NCBI GenBank assembly: GCA_049999805.1
Contig: JBNGIO010006348.1
Span: 448,837 to 512,836 of the forward strand
Reading direction: 5' to 3'
From: Folioceros fuciformis
Lineage: Eukaryota; Anthocerotophyta; Anthocerotopsida; Anthocerotales
Length of the DNA stretch: 64,000 bases
Shown here: positions 1-11,548 of the stretch, in pieces
Numbering within the stretch: the stretch's first letter is position 1
How the letters are laid out: every line of letters begins with the position of its first letter
The notes under the pieces: model-generated
Seen by the model: the letters and a program-made list of their open reading frames with translations, nothing else
What the model was told of the DNA's origin: nothing
The model's database searches: none
Made by a program: the position numbers and the translations under genes

Positions 1-314
1 GTCCTACAATTATTTTCAATTCATGAATTGTTTGATATAATTATAAATTACAAGGATATATAACAAGAATGTACAATATTTCTATATTACAAAGAAAATA
101 TGAACTAGATCTAAGATACAAAAGTTCAAAATTAAGTCTAGCTAATCTACATGTACGAGGGACTAACTCACATTAGAGTCATTCATGGAACAAGATTTGT
201 CTTATTCTACTTTCAACTATGTCTGAAACGCATTTCACATTCTTCAACAAGTATGTCATGATACATCATTAATATACAATGCATAGTAGTATTTTCCTTA
301 TGAAAGTCATTCAT

Positions 315-350
315 AACCCTAAACCCTAAATCCTAAACCCTAAACCCTAA
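315..350. repeat. Interstitial plant telomere-type repeat
   Basis: About five head-to-tail copies of CCCTAAA, one of them degenerate (TCCTAAA), lie just beyond the stop codon of the CEP131-like gene, in its likely 3' UTR or flank. This is the land-plant/Arabidopsis telomere unit. Such short interstitial blocks can come from break repair or act as telo-box elements; the sequence alone does not say which. Confidence 0.85.
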
Positions 351-370
351 TCTACAATAACTGAAACATA

Positions 371-3300
371 TTAAAGCTCAGCAACGATTGCTCTTTGCTC
401 CTCTTGCAACATAATTTCAGTTTGATGGATCTGCTTCTGAGCAATAAGAAGCTGGTGTTTCAATCCTTCTATTACAGAGTCTTTCTTGAGGATTGCTAGT
501 TTTACTCGTGCTTCTAACTCGGCAAGCTCCTCCACCTGCAAGGAAAATTAAGTTTTTCTTAATATGTTGTTGTTTGTTCACATTTCAAGATTTGTTTTAA
601 GATTTATGTTGTTGGGTTAGAGAAGGAACCTTGCGGTCTTTCATCTCTTGAACTTCAACGTTGCATTTATGGAGTTGGTGCTTGTATTCTTGCACATGAG
701 CAAGGAGAGCATCCTCTCTAGTCTTAAAGCTAACCCTTTCTTGCTCACTCTACATTTGCAAAACTTGGGTAAGGATTTATGTAATATAATTTTAGTTTTT
801 GCTGCACTGTTTTGCACGTAGGACTCACTTGTGCTTTTAGTTGGTCTATGAGGTGAGACTGCCAATTCGAATCTCTTTGCAATGAGGTGTTGTGCATTTG
901 AACTTCTGCTAATTCCTTCTCTGTGCGTAACTTTGCCTAATGTTTTTTGATGGGTTGGAACTTGGGTGATGGAAGATCAAGCATGAACTCAATGCAATGT
1001 AAGACAATTTTGGATACCTCAACAAGGTCTTTTCTAATGTTGTTGAATTGGGTTTCTTGATCTTTCAACTTTCTTAGTAGTTCTCGTTTCTCTCCTAAAA
1101 GCTCTTCTAATCGTGATGTTCTATCTTTCTTGCTTTGAGCAAGTTCAACTTCTCGTTCTTTATCCAACTTCTCTAGTACAAGTTCTATCTGTTCATCTCT
1201 CTCTTTTACACACCTACGAAGATAATAACAAAGTTTGAGTAGAAATGCTAATTTTGAGTTACATACTCAAAGTGTAACAAGTACCTAGCTTGAATTTCCT
1301 TCTCCTTCTTCTTCATCTCTTCCACTAGGAGTTGGTCGAAAGAGTCTTTCAAGCACTGAAGCTCAACGACTAAGTTGTCTCGTTCCAATATTAATTCTTG
1401 TTCCCTCTTCTGCATGGATTTCTCTACAGCCTTCTCTACATGCTCTGTGAACATCAAATCCCTTCCAACAAAACAGAGATTAACAAGCATTTTACAATGG
1501 AGTACACACTATTTAATTTAAATTAAAATGGGTATTATTCTAATCTAAACTAATCACCTTTCTGCTACCCCTTTTTGAAGCCGATTGATTAATTCATCAG
1601 CAACAAGTTTTTCTTCTCTCCTAGTTGTTTCAAGTTTTTCCAACTTTGAGGTGAGTTCATTAGCAATGTTCATTCTTTGTTGAATAGCTTGTTGTTCATA
1701 TCTGAGANNNNNNNNNNNNNNNNNNNNNNNNNNNNNNNNNNNNNNNNNNNNNNNNNNNNNNNNNNNNNNNNNNNNNNNNNNNNNNNNNNNNNNNNNNNNN
1801 NNNNNNNCAACCTTTCCTTATCAATGAAGTCATCTCTTTCCTAATGACATTGGACATTAATCACATTTTCACATGAAAAGAAAAATAATTTTAATTAATT
1901 AAGATATTATTTACTATAAGTACCCTCAATAATCGCTCTCGAAGCTGGGTGATGTTGACAAGATGTTGGTTACTTTGTTCCTCTAAATGCTTTCTATGCT
2001 CCTCATTAAGTTTAGCTTCCAGCATCCTTAGTTCATGCTTATGTTTCTAAAGGTCATATTATGATAAATGTTATCAACATTATGTGCTAACATCTTTTAA
2101 TTAAATAAATAACTTATACCATTAGTATTTTTGTAAAAATAAAAAATATTAATATAAAAAAAATCATACATCAGAAATATTTTCAAGGTGTGGTTCAAGG
2201 CCTTTGATTGTAAGCTCCTTCAACTCCTTTGTTTTCTTTTCCATCCATGCCTCTCGTTTTGCTTTCTCTCCAGCACTCCATAACTCTTTTTGCTATGATT
2301 TAAAAACAAAAAAACAAGTTCAGAAAAAAAAACAAATGTCATGATTTTATTCAAATAATAATTTTCAAACATCTATATGTAAGTACCTTGCTTAAATCTC
2401 TAAGCCATTGCTCATTCAAGACCTTCACTTTGTCTTCGAGCTGGAAATATAGCAAAACTTTTGAAGTCTTATTGATTTAATTCATTGATTAAGCATAAAT
2501 ATATTTTTTTATATTTTTTTGTAATTAATTACCTTGGAATCTGCAGCATTAACAAGCATGGTGAGATTGCAACATTTTTCGGAAAGTTTCTCCTTTTCAA
2601 CTACCATCTTCTCATTCAGGAGAAGATGGTGTTGGATTGCAGCGCTGTATTCTGCTGCTGTGGCTTCTAGCTGCTTTCCAAATTTTTCTCTCTCACTGGT
2701 TGGGCACTGGATATAATCAAATTCAACATGCTGTTGAAAATTCAGAAGCATAGAAATGGACTTCCTCTTGATTAGTGTAACATGGCTTACTTCTGAATCA
2801 CATTCTCTCTGTCCACGATAACTTTTTGCTTTTCAGCTTCTAGTTGCACGATGTGTGATTCTTGTGCAAGAACTTTTTCTTTCAGCTCTTGCATTTTCTT
2901 TCGAACTCCATCCAAAACTGTAACAGGGGTAGGCAATGCACTAATATGTTGGGTGACTTGAAAGGCTCCTTGGGAGCAACCTTCGCTTCTGTATGTTAAG
3001 GGAGGTGATGCAGAAACCAGTGAAGAGGCAGCCAGAGACAGAGCATCTTCGTGATCAAGCACAGTTCGTGGAGATGACTCTCCATATACATTTTCATATA
3101 TTTTCGGAATCATTATAGCATTTCCTTCCTGAAAGTGTGCCTTTGTTTCAATGTAACTTGAAATACACATAGCATCAATGCATTTGCAAGGAAGATGAAA
3201 ATCATGTACCCGTCGATTAGATTCCTCAACTTGCCCTAAGTAAGACAAAATGCTTGATAACTTTTCTGCTGAAAGGGATGTCCGATCAGTTAAAAGATTT

Positions 3301-6128
3301 TGTGGAGATGAATCTATGTTTGTTGAGTCATTAGTAGGATTATTGAGGTATGAAGGAAGCACCTGCACATACAATTTTATATAGATAGATATAAGCATAC
3401 TACAAGGGCTTTTAAGTTGTTCATGCAAGCAAGACACTTACCATTGCAGAAGTTGTTTGTGGGTTGGGATCCTCTTTAGGAGTTGTGAAAGGCACAATAC
3501 TCATTGTGTGTTCTGGATTGCAATTGATTGCTAGTTCTTCAGTGGGTTGGACTTGTGTACTTATTTTCTCACATTGGGTCTCTGTTGTTAGCTCCAAAGA
3601 GTTTTTTGGGGCAATTGTAGCATCTTGCACTGTTTTTTCATCCTTCGTATTAGTGTACTTATTTTTGAGATCCTTGATCAATGCATTATAGTCAGGTTTG
3701 GGCAATGATCTATCTTTTGTAGGTGATTTGTTTTGAGTCGGAGTTGTTGCATTTTGTGAGTCACAAGTTCTAGGCCTATCTTCTAGACACGGGAAGGAAC
3801 ATTCCACAAAAGCTGTCAATACTTGTATGGTTTCTTCTTCCCTATGATTCTCATTGCATTGAAAGTGTGTTGTGGATATGTGGTCCATTTGCACAATGCT
3901 ACTATCATTTTGGGTTAATGTGTTGGACGATTTTGAAGAATCAACTTCAATGTTAGCAACTACATTCTCTTGCTCATCTTGAATTTCCAATTGTTGTTGG
4001 TCTAAGACAAATGGTTGATTGAAGTGAACATTTGAGGCATTTGCTTGTTGCTTTGCTGCTCGCTTAGACACATCTTTTAGAACAGCTTTCTTCAAACTTT
4101 GTAGTCGATCCATCCTACTTCCAGGGACAAGTTTTACATACTGTTCAGAATATTTTGATGAGGGTTCTACATTAATGTAAGACAATTGTGATATATGATT
4201 GACATCATGATGCTTTTTTGCAACAACGTTATTAGCTGGATTATCGTAGAGACATGAGGCTGACCAAGGTCTATATGTCTCTTTAGAGCTCATTTCAATC
4301 CTTTCGATTGATTCGACCTTGCTTTCACTGTGGTAAGGCAGTATGCTATCTAGTTCGGTATTCCTATCATCTCCAGGCATTCCACCTTCGCCATGTGTGC
4401 TTTGGCTTATATCCATAGATGTAAACAAACAACCATTAGCTAGAGGTGATTCTTCGATCTCAATCTTTTCCAAGTTCAAGGGTCTACACCCATCAAACTC
4501 TTGCCTTATACTTTCCAAGCTTTGATGTAACAAGTGCCTTCTAGTGTAACCTGTGATGTTCTCTGGTTGCTTAAAAGAGGTGGGCCTTATGACGTTTGAA
4601 AGATAATTGTCATCCTCTTTCTGGAAATCATGCAACAACTTTTCCCCTAGTTCATAGTTTTTGTTATCCCATGGAACAAGAGCTTTGTCTTTCGAGTTGA
4701 TGGAGAGTCTTGGATTAAACATGTCACAATTATCAATTGAATCCATAGGTGATGCTATTTGTGTTGCTATAGTTTCCTGAATGCTTGATTTCTCATAGTT
4801 TCCTCCTTCCGTAATGAATGGATCTTCTTGACCCAACTTCCTCATGTTATGCTTTAGTGTGTCTTTATTCTTTTGATCAATACTTTGAAAGATTATGTTA
4901 TCCCTTATTGAAGCCTTTTCTCCATTTCTAGAAGAGAACAATAAAAGCTCATTAGGATTCAACTTGTCTTGCTGCTCTTCATCATCAGATGGACAACTTG
5001 CAACAATATTTTCTTTCATAATAACTCTTAAATTTATATTTTCCTCTTTCAAAGGTTGATTTGATGCAGAATATGATTTTGAAGGTGATTTTGTTTTTGT
5101 CGTGCTGCTAGCTTTCTTCATGTCAACCTTCTTTACATTCATGCACAAATCAATGGAGTCTGCTCTAGGCATAGTTGCAGAGCTTTTTCCTTTTTGAGTA
5201 TACCCCTTTACAATGGCATGACGATGTGTGATTTCCATCTTACCATGAGCATGTTGTGTTGGTTTTTGGAACTGGACTGTCTTTTGATTCCTTCTTTCAT
5301 TGCTTTTGATGCTCTCTATTTCGACAAGATTGTCATTTTGAGTATAGTTGTCCACTTCCTTCACTGTTGTTTTTTGAAGAGAGCTACATTTTGGCTCTAT
5401 TGTTTTCGAAGAATGAATCTTTGTTGCATGCAACACATCATCCATGTTATGTGCTGTCGCAGAAGGGTCCTTTCCTGCTAAATCCCAAATCTCTCGACTA
5501 ATGGTATCTCTGATACCAACGTCCAACCCATGCCGTTGGTAATGTTCGTCTTTACTTCGATAACTTCCTGAGGAGTTAGAGCATGAAGCTACAGAACACT
5601 CATCATACTCTATAGGAAAGGTCGAAGGAGAGCTTTCGACAGAAATCTACATGCATTTTATGGCAAACTTAGTCAAGATATCAAAGGAATTAGCAACATT
5701 GTATTGAGGAACTTGATGATCAACCATAACACTTACTTCATAACCATTTGTCTCTTGAGACTTCTGAGATCGTGGAGGGCGTTTTGCATTATGTCTCATC
5801 GACTTTCTCATATCTTTATTGTGTTTGTCAAGAGTTGGAACATGTACTAGAGCAATGCCTGCTTCTAGTAACCCATGTCTATTACCTTGAAATATGCTCC
5901 TTGTTTTCTCAATTTTCCTTTTTGGGTGAATGCTTTTCACATAAGCTGCACAAGTTTCTTGGGTGTCCTCTTGTGATGAGATTCCTTCCTCCTCAAGTGA
6001 TTTAGAAGAAAACTGTGGAGAACCCTTTTTAGTCTTCTTTTGAGCTAACATCTTGGTCTTTCCAATGAACGGTGAGATCTTTGGAGAAGACTTAGGCAAG
6101 GGTGGTGTTTCTGAAGTAATCTCACAGT
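371..6128 (-). CDS. CEP131/AZI1-like centriolar satellite and ciliary protein (5' end incomplete)
   Basis: In animals CEP131 is a centriolar-satellite coiled-coil protein needed for ciliogenesis. Fourteen exons can be followed: 5737-6128, 3442-5646, 2791-3362, 2533-2730, 2387-2440, 2170-2292, 1924-2046, one from 1840 into the gap, one from the gap to 1558, 1285-1461, 1018-1213, 829-936, 630-749 and 371-535. The first three encode a long polar, probably disordered region of about 1,050 residues. The rest is continuous coiled coil. Diagnostic matches to animal CEP131, in the same order, are EKAKREAWMEKKTKELKE followed by GLEP (2170-2292), KHKHELRMLEA (1924-2046), RDEQIELVLEKLDKE (1018-1213) and ARVKLAILKKD in the last exon, which ends at TAA 371-373. 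The exon at 6128 begins at a splice acceptor, so the true start lies upstream; 6868-7057 is a possible first exon. Total is at least 1,530 residues, longer than the vertebrate protein. Confidence 0.85.
1708..1807. other. Assembly gap (100 N) inside the CEP131-like gene
   Basis: Exactly 100 N, so probably a placeholder of unknown size. It removes the intron between two coiled-coil exons and the ends of both. Confidence 0.95.
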
Positions 6129-7350
6129 CTGCAAAAGAGGAATGCAATTGTGGCTAAGAAGCACAACCAATGAACTTCACAATTTGCAAGACACTTCATT
6201 AAATGTACTGAACCAAAACATAAGAAGTCTACAAAACAACCACTCCTCTTTTGAGCACCATGGTGCACAAAATAAGGTACAATCCAAGATTTGTGTTCTT
6301 TGAGTAACACTTATACATCAAAGCACTTCAGGTGTATGAAGGTGTACCATTCCAATCAATGTCATCATCGAATCTATCTATTGTCACAAATTGAGAAGAG
6401 AAATTATCCTCATCTAGACCAAACTGCCTTTTTCCATAAACTTCTCCACCTCCCCATTCTTTGTATTCCATGTGCTCTATTCCATTATGCATTGCTACCA
6501 TTATAGTAATGCAAGATCAATTGTGGAAGAACAAATTGCATTCATCAAACATCTTCCGTTTGATTAAGGATTGGAGCCACAAACTCTATGATTGAGTGCA
6601 AAAGGTCCATAGTTTCACACAATCCAACATGAGATATAAATCATTGTCACCATGAAATGTTCAATGCACCTACAAGCAGTTAAGAACCATGTGTACTACT
6701 CTCCACAAATCTTTCTTTCAATCCAATTGCTTATACAAGTAGGTCATTAACACTACATCCTCCTCCCTCTAAACCCAATTGGTTGTTCTAGTTGATCCCA
6801 CAAAGTGTATGAAGATCTATTGTTTTGAATATAAGTGAGAAAAAACTTAATTAATGTGGTATGAATACTAGATCCTCAATCTGAAATGCTCCAAACTGGA
6901 TCCTTGAGCTTTTTGCATCAATTACAAGACCAGAAGTTTGCAAGAGATGGCAGACTTGAGTAAAAGACATGGAGAATGCTTGTGGAGTAGTAAGCGTTGG
7001 GAGTAGGAGAGTGTCAGTCTTCGACGAGATGCCGAAGAAGTTGGAGGTTGTGAACATGTAAAATGTAACCTAACGGATTTTGAATGGTGTTGTCCGTTTC
7101 CTTTTGGCTTTTACGGGAAAGTTTCAGCCGACAACTATTCTCACGCCAAACGTGTTACAGACCAGTCCAACTGCAGCCGCCGCAAGTTGGGTGGGAATCT
7201 GGTGGAATGTGTGCCTGGATTATGATGGAGACCGACGCCCATCCAAGTCCCTTCTCGTCAGGAGCCTGGCGAGTGGGACTGCTGGAATTGCACTGTGGGC
7301 TGGCGGTGATGGCGGTGTTGGTTCGCGAATGAGCCTCGGTGTGCCGAGCT
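6129..7350. promoter_or_regulatory. Divergent upstream region between CEP131-like and BIO3-BIO1 genes
   Basis: The two genes point away from each other here. On the minus strand, 6868-7057 is an open frame of about 63 codons starting at an ATG and ending near a possible donor; it may be the first CEP131 exon, but I see no homology to confirm it. Positions 6140-6860 look like AT-rich intron or spacer. The last 200 bp before 7351 are GC-richer and would hold the 5' UTR of the biotin gene. No unambiguous TATA box was seen. Confidence 0.4.
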
Positions 7351-10300
7351 ATGGCTGCTGCTCTGCTCCTCCCTCTCCTGCGAGCTCGCCTTGCTCGCTC
7401 CCTGCTGTGTGGCGCGGAAGCCGCCATTGGGCGTTGCAGTGTTTTCGCGAGAGATCTGAGCTCCGGGGCCGGCGTGCTGGAGGAGAGGAAGGAGGAGGCT
7501 GATGCTGTCGTTCAGGAGCTCGAGGGAATGGATCTCTCGTTTCCGACCTACATTGTCTGGGGAGCGAATACGGACGTCGGCAAGACTCTGGTGTCTGCCG
7601 GCCTGGCCGGATCGATTCTCGGACGGGAAGTGGAAGACGCGAGCGAGAGGGAGGGGGAGCGAAGGCGGGGCAGGGATGTGCTGTACTTGAAGCCTGTGCA
7701 GACAGGATTTCCGCACGACTCGGATGCCAGGTTTGTGTTTGAGCAGGTGTGCAGGAGAGCGCAGAGTCGAGGGGAGGGAGTCGTCTTGAGTAACCGCACT
7801 CTGGAGGTTTCTCCTGCTGTGCACGCGGCTATGAAGGAGTTTGGAGGCGAGTCGTTGAGGGTGCGGGAGCCGGGACTGGTGCGGAGCCAAGGTATGGTGG
7901 AGCTGTGCAGATACGAGGAGCAAGTGGTAGGGTTTGACAAAGAGATGGAGGCTGGTTCAGGTGCCGCGTCTCGCTTATCGTGCGAGACTGTGTGGTCGTG
8001 GTATGATCCTGTTTCGCCTCACCTTGCCGCTGCGAAGGAGGAGACCATGGTGTCGGATTCGGCTGTAGTTCAGACGGTGAAGAGGTTTCTTTGGAAGATG
8101 GGTGGTGGGAGTGATGCATTGAGGAAGAAGTGGGTCATTGTTGAGACTGCCGGTGGCATTGCCAGTCCGGCTCCCTCTGGAACGTTGCAATGCGACCTGT
8201 ACAGGTAGTGCGGATGGGTTTGGTGGACTGTTGGTGAATGACTGACTGATCTTCACGCGCGGTGGTACTCACTCCCGTTTCTGCAAAACCTGTGTCTACA
8301 GACCACTCAGGTTGCCAAGTTTGCTGGTGGGGGATGGGAAGCTGGGGGGCATTTCCACCACGATTGCTGCTTATGAGAGCCTTCAGCTGCGGGGGTATGA
8401 CACTGACGCTGTGGTACTCGTAGATTCTGGTCTGGGCAATGAGGAGGCCTTGCGAAAGTGTTTGCCAAGCAGGTACCACTATCGTGCAGAGTTTAGTGTT
8501 TGTAATTTCTGGTCTTCTGATCTGGTAGTCAGGGATCGTCTGATTACGCCATCGCATCTTGTTTTTCTTTCGTCTATCAGGGTTCCCATACTTTGTCTTC
8601 CTCCCGTTCCTGCAAAGTCTGTCAGGGATCTGGCAGACTGGTATGCAAGATCCGGGTCAGTGTTTGCTCAGCTCCGGAATGTACTGGAAGAGGCTCATCT
8701 GCATCGGCTCAACAGGTTGCGAGCCATGCCTGCGAAGGCTATGCGGTCCTTGTGGTGGCCTTTCACTCAGCACTCACTTGTGAGCGAAGAGGATGTTACA
8801 GTAATTGACTCGCGGTGTGGAGGGCATTTCAGTGTGTTTAAGGTTCGTTTGAGCCCATAGCAGCTTCCTCTCCTTCATTACGACGACATCAGGGCATGTA
8901 GTTTACCGACAGTCCTACGTGTCCAGATCGATACGGCATCGAACAGGCCTGAGATAAGGAAACAGTTTGATGGCTGTGCAAGCTGGTGGACACAAGGACC
9001 CAATGCGGAATTGCAGGTACTGTCTTCAAATGATTTCCGTGCAGATTATAGTCTGTCATTAACGTTGCGTATTATTTGTGACCGGAACTCACCTCTTTCC
9101 GCCAGTTGGAATTTGCAAGAGAAATGGCATATGCTGCTGGGCGGTACGGGCATGTGATGTTCCCTGAGAATGTGTACGAACCGTCTCTACGTTGCACAGA
9201 GCTACTTCTTAGTGGTCCCGGGAGAGGTAGGATACATCATCCTCGATAAAGTGTACGTGGTTGTTTAGGAATCTTTTCCGTGAAGGCTTCGATTGTACTG
9301 TTCGTTTCCATGACAGGCTGGGCAGATCGCGTGTATTTCTCCGATAATGGATCCACCGCAATCGAGATAGCCATAAAAATGGCTTTCCGAAAGTTTGCCG
9401 CTGATCATGGATATGTTGCCTTACATGAAAGCGGGGAGCTGTCATCAGAGCACGGCCTGCAGTTCAAGGTTAGAATGATGCGTATGTACCATTTCTTCCC
9501 TGGAATTGGAGCGTGATGCGAAGGCTTCCCTGACTGAATGACTCGATACAGGTTCTAGCCCTGAAGGGTTCTTATCATGGCGATACCCTGGGCGCTATGG
9601 AAGCCCAAGCGCCATCGGCCTACACTGGATTTCTCCAACAGCCATGGTGTGCTATGCTCTTCGCAAATGAAATGGTTTTGTGTTTAACAGGTGCGGCTGC
9701 CTCAGTGTCTCAGAATGCATCGTGACAGGTACTCAGGGCGGGGTTTGTTCTTGGATCCGCCGACCATGTCTCTTCAGGCTGGCCGTCATTGGCTCTTGCA
9801 CCTGCCGGAAGCTTACCGCAAGCTGGATCCAGGTATGTTTTTAGTCAATAATAGTGCAGTGACTATACTTTCTGCAATCATTGTTGTACTCTTTGGTTGC
9901 TAGCTGGAGTTGCTGAACGGTCTGGTTTGTATAAACTGTACAGTGTCACTGGTTTGGAATAGAAGAGAGGACATTTTCGCAAAGTGCAGGGACAACACGA
10001 CTTTGGCTGAAGTGTATAGTGCCGTTATGGATCAAACGCTTTTGCAGACTGTATCAGAGCACGGTACAATAAAGATAGCTGCGTTGATAATGGAACCTGG
10101 TGAGGCGTTGCTCTCCTGCTCAAACTTCCGCTTCCTTAAGGTTTATGCTCTCCATGGTACATTAGGTGTTTAATGCGACTTTGTAAACTCTTCAGTGGTA
10201 CATGGAGCTGGAGGCATGCATATGCTGGACCCTTTATTCCAGCGAGTTCTAGTGCGGAAGTGCAGGCAACATGGCATTCCTGTTATTTTTGACGAAGTGT

Positions 10301-11305
10301 TCGCCGGGTGCTGGAGACTCGGCACAGAGGTATAAGCACGGATCCATGTGCGCTTGAGGGTCTTGAAAACCCTTCTGTTGTTGTTCTTGTGCGTGGGATT
10401 GGATCTGTACCTTCGATGAGGCCGCACTGACGTAAATTAGCGCTTGGTTGCAGTCTGCGGCGGAGCTCCTCCACATCACTCCCGATATTGCGTGTTATGC
10501 AAAGCTTCTCACAGGTGGAATGGTGCCGATGGCAACCACTCTCGCTTCCGAGGCTGTGTACAACGTGTTTAGAAGCCAGTCGAAGGTGGGCCTGCACACG
10601 CCATTGGGGCCCATGTGTTCGAGCTCATATTCATTATGTGTTGCTCTGACGCTTACTTCCTCATCTTATCAGCTGAATGCTCTGTTGCACGGTCACTCCT
10701 ACTCCGCAAATCCCCTCGGTTGCATGGCGGCAGTGACAGCCCTCAAAAGTTTTGCTGACCCTGCAAAGAACCCTAACCTCCTGGCTAATCCACGAAGACT
10801 ACAAGAGGTAAGCATAATTTTGTGAGAGTGACGAATGTATTTTCCTGCAACCTTCTAGATGGCTTGTCTTACACGGTTGGCTTGCAGTTGTGGAACCCTC
10901 AGTTGGTGAATGCTATATCACGACATCAACGAGTCGAGCGAGTTGTGCATATTGGTACCCTGTTTGCCCTGGAGCTGAGGTCGAGCCCATCAAAGTCTGG
11001 GTAAGTACTATGACTCTTTCTTAGAGCGCGCCACAAATTGAAACAGTGAAACTGGTTTCCCGGAGCTTGAAAGGAAACCTTCTTTCCAGATGTTTAACAC
11101 CTCTCAGTCGCAAAACTGCAGGTATGCTTCGATGCAAGCCAGATGGCTTCTGCGAGGACTCATGGAGAACGGAGTTCACGCACGTCCGCTGGGCAACGTG
11201 GTCTATCTGCTTGTCGGACCCACGACCGAACCTGACACCTGCTCGCATTTGCTGGAAACTCTGCTCGCTCAGCTTAGCGTAGAGCAGAATGAAGCAGAGG
11301 TGTAG
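7351..11305 (+). CDS. BIO3-BIO1: Bifunctional dethiobiotin synthetase / 7,8-diaminopelargonate aminotransferase (BIO3-BIO1)
   Basis: Catalyses the two consecutive steps before biotin synthase: KAPA to DAPA (PLP aminotransferase half) and DAPA to dethiobiotin (ATP-dependent half), in plant mitochondria. Translation starts at ATG 7351 with an Arg/Leu-rich presequence (MAAALLLPLLRARLARS). The synthetase half shows the P-loop GANTDVGKT, the substrate lysine region LKPVQTGFP and ETAGGIASPAPSG, ending exon 1 at about 8207. The aminotransferase half begins with WWPFTQH (about 8757). It continues with FDGCASWWTQGP, VYFSDNGSTAIEIA, SYHGDTLGAM, PVIFDEVFAGCWRLG, the PLP lysine in YAKLLTGGMVP, and HGHSYSANPLG. 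About thirteen exons with good GT-AG borders lead to TAG 11303-11305. All catalytic motifs are intact. The single fused reading frame is the known plant arrangement; in bacteria bioD and bioA are separate. Confidence 0.95.
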
Positions 11306-11548
11306 CTTCACGGGTGGTTGTTTGAGGTTGGTTCCCGGCACAGGCTTGTCGATTTTGCCAAATCTCTGATGTTGAAATATTACAAGCGACCCATGTGGGT
11401 CAGTGATACAATGAAGGAAAACAATATACCATGTTATGAGGAAACAAGGTGTGCACAACTTGCGGTGCCCCAAAAATGACCTAGTCAATCTACCATCATT
11501 CAGGGTTAGGCTTTGAATGGTTAAGAAACAATGACATAGAAATGGTAC

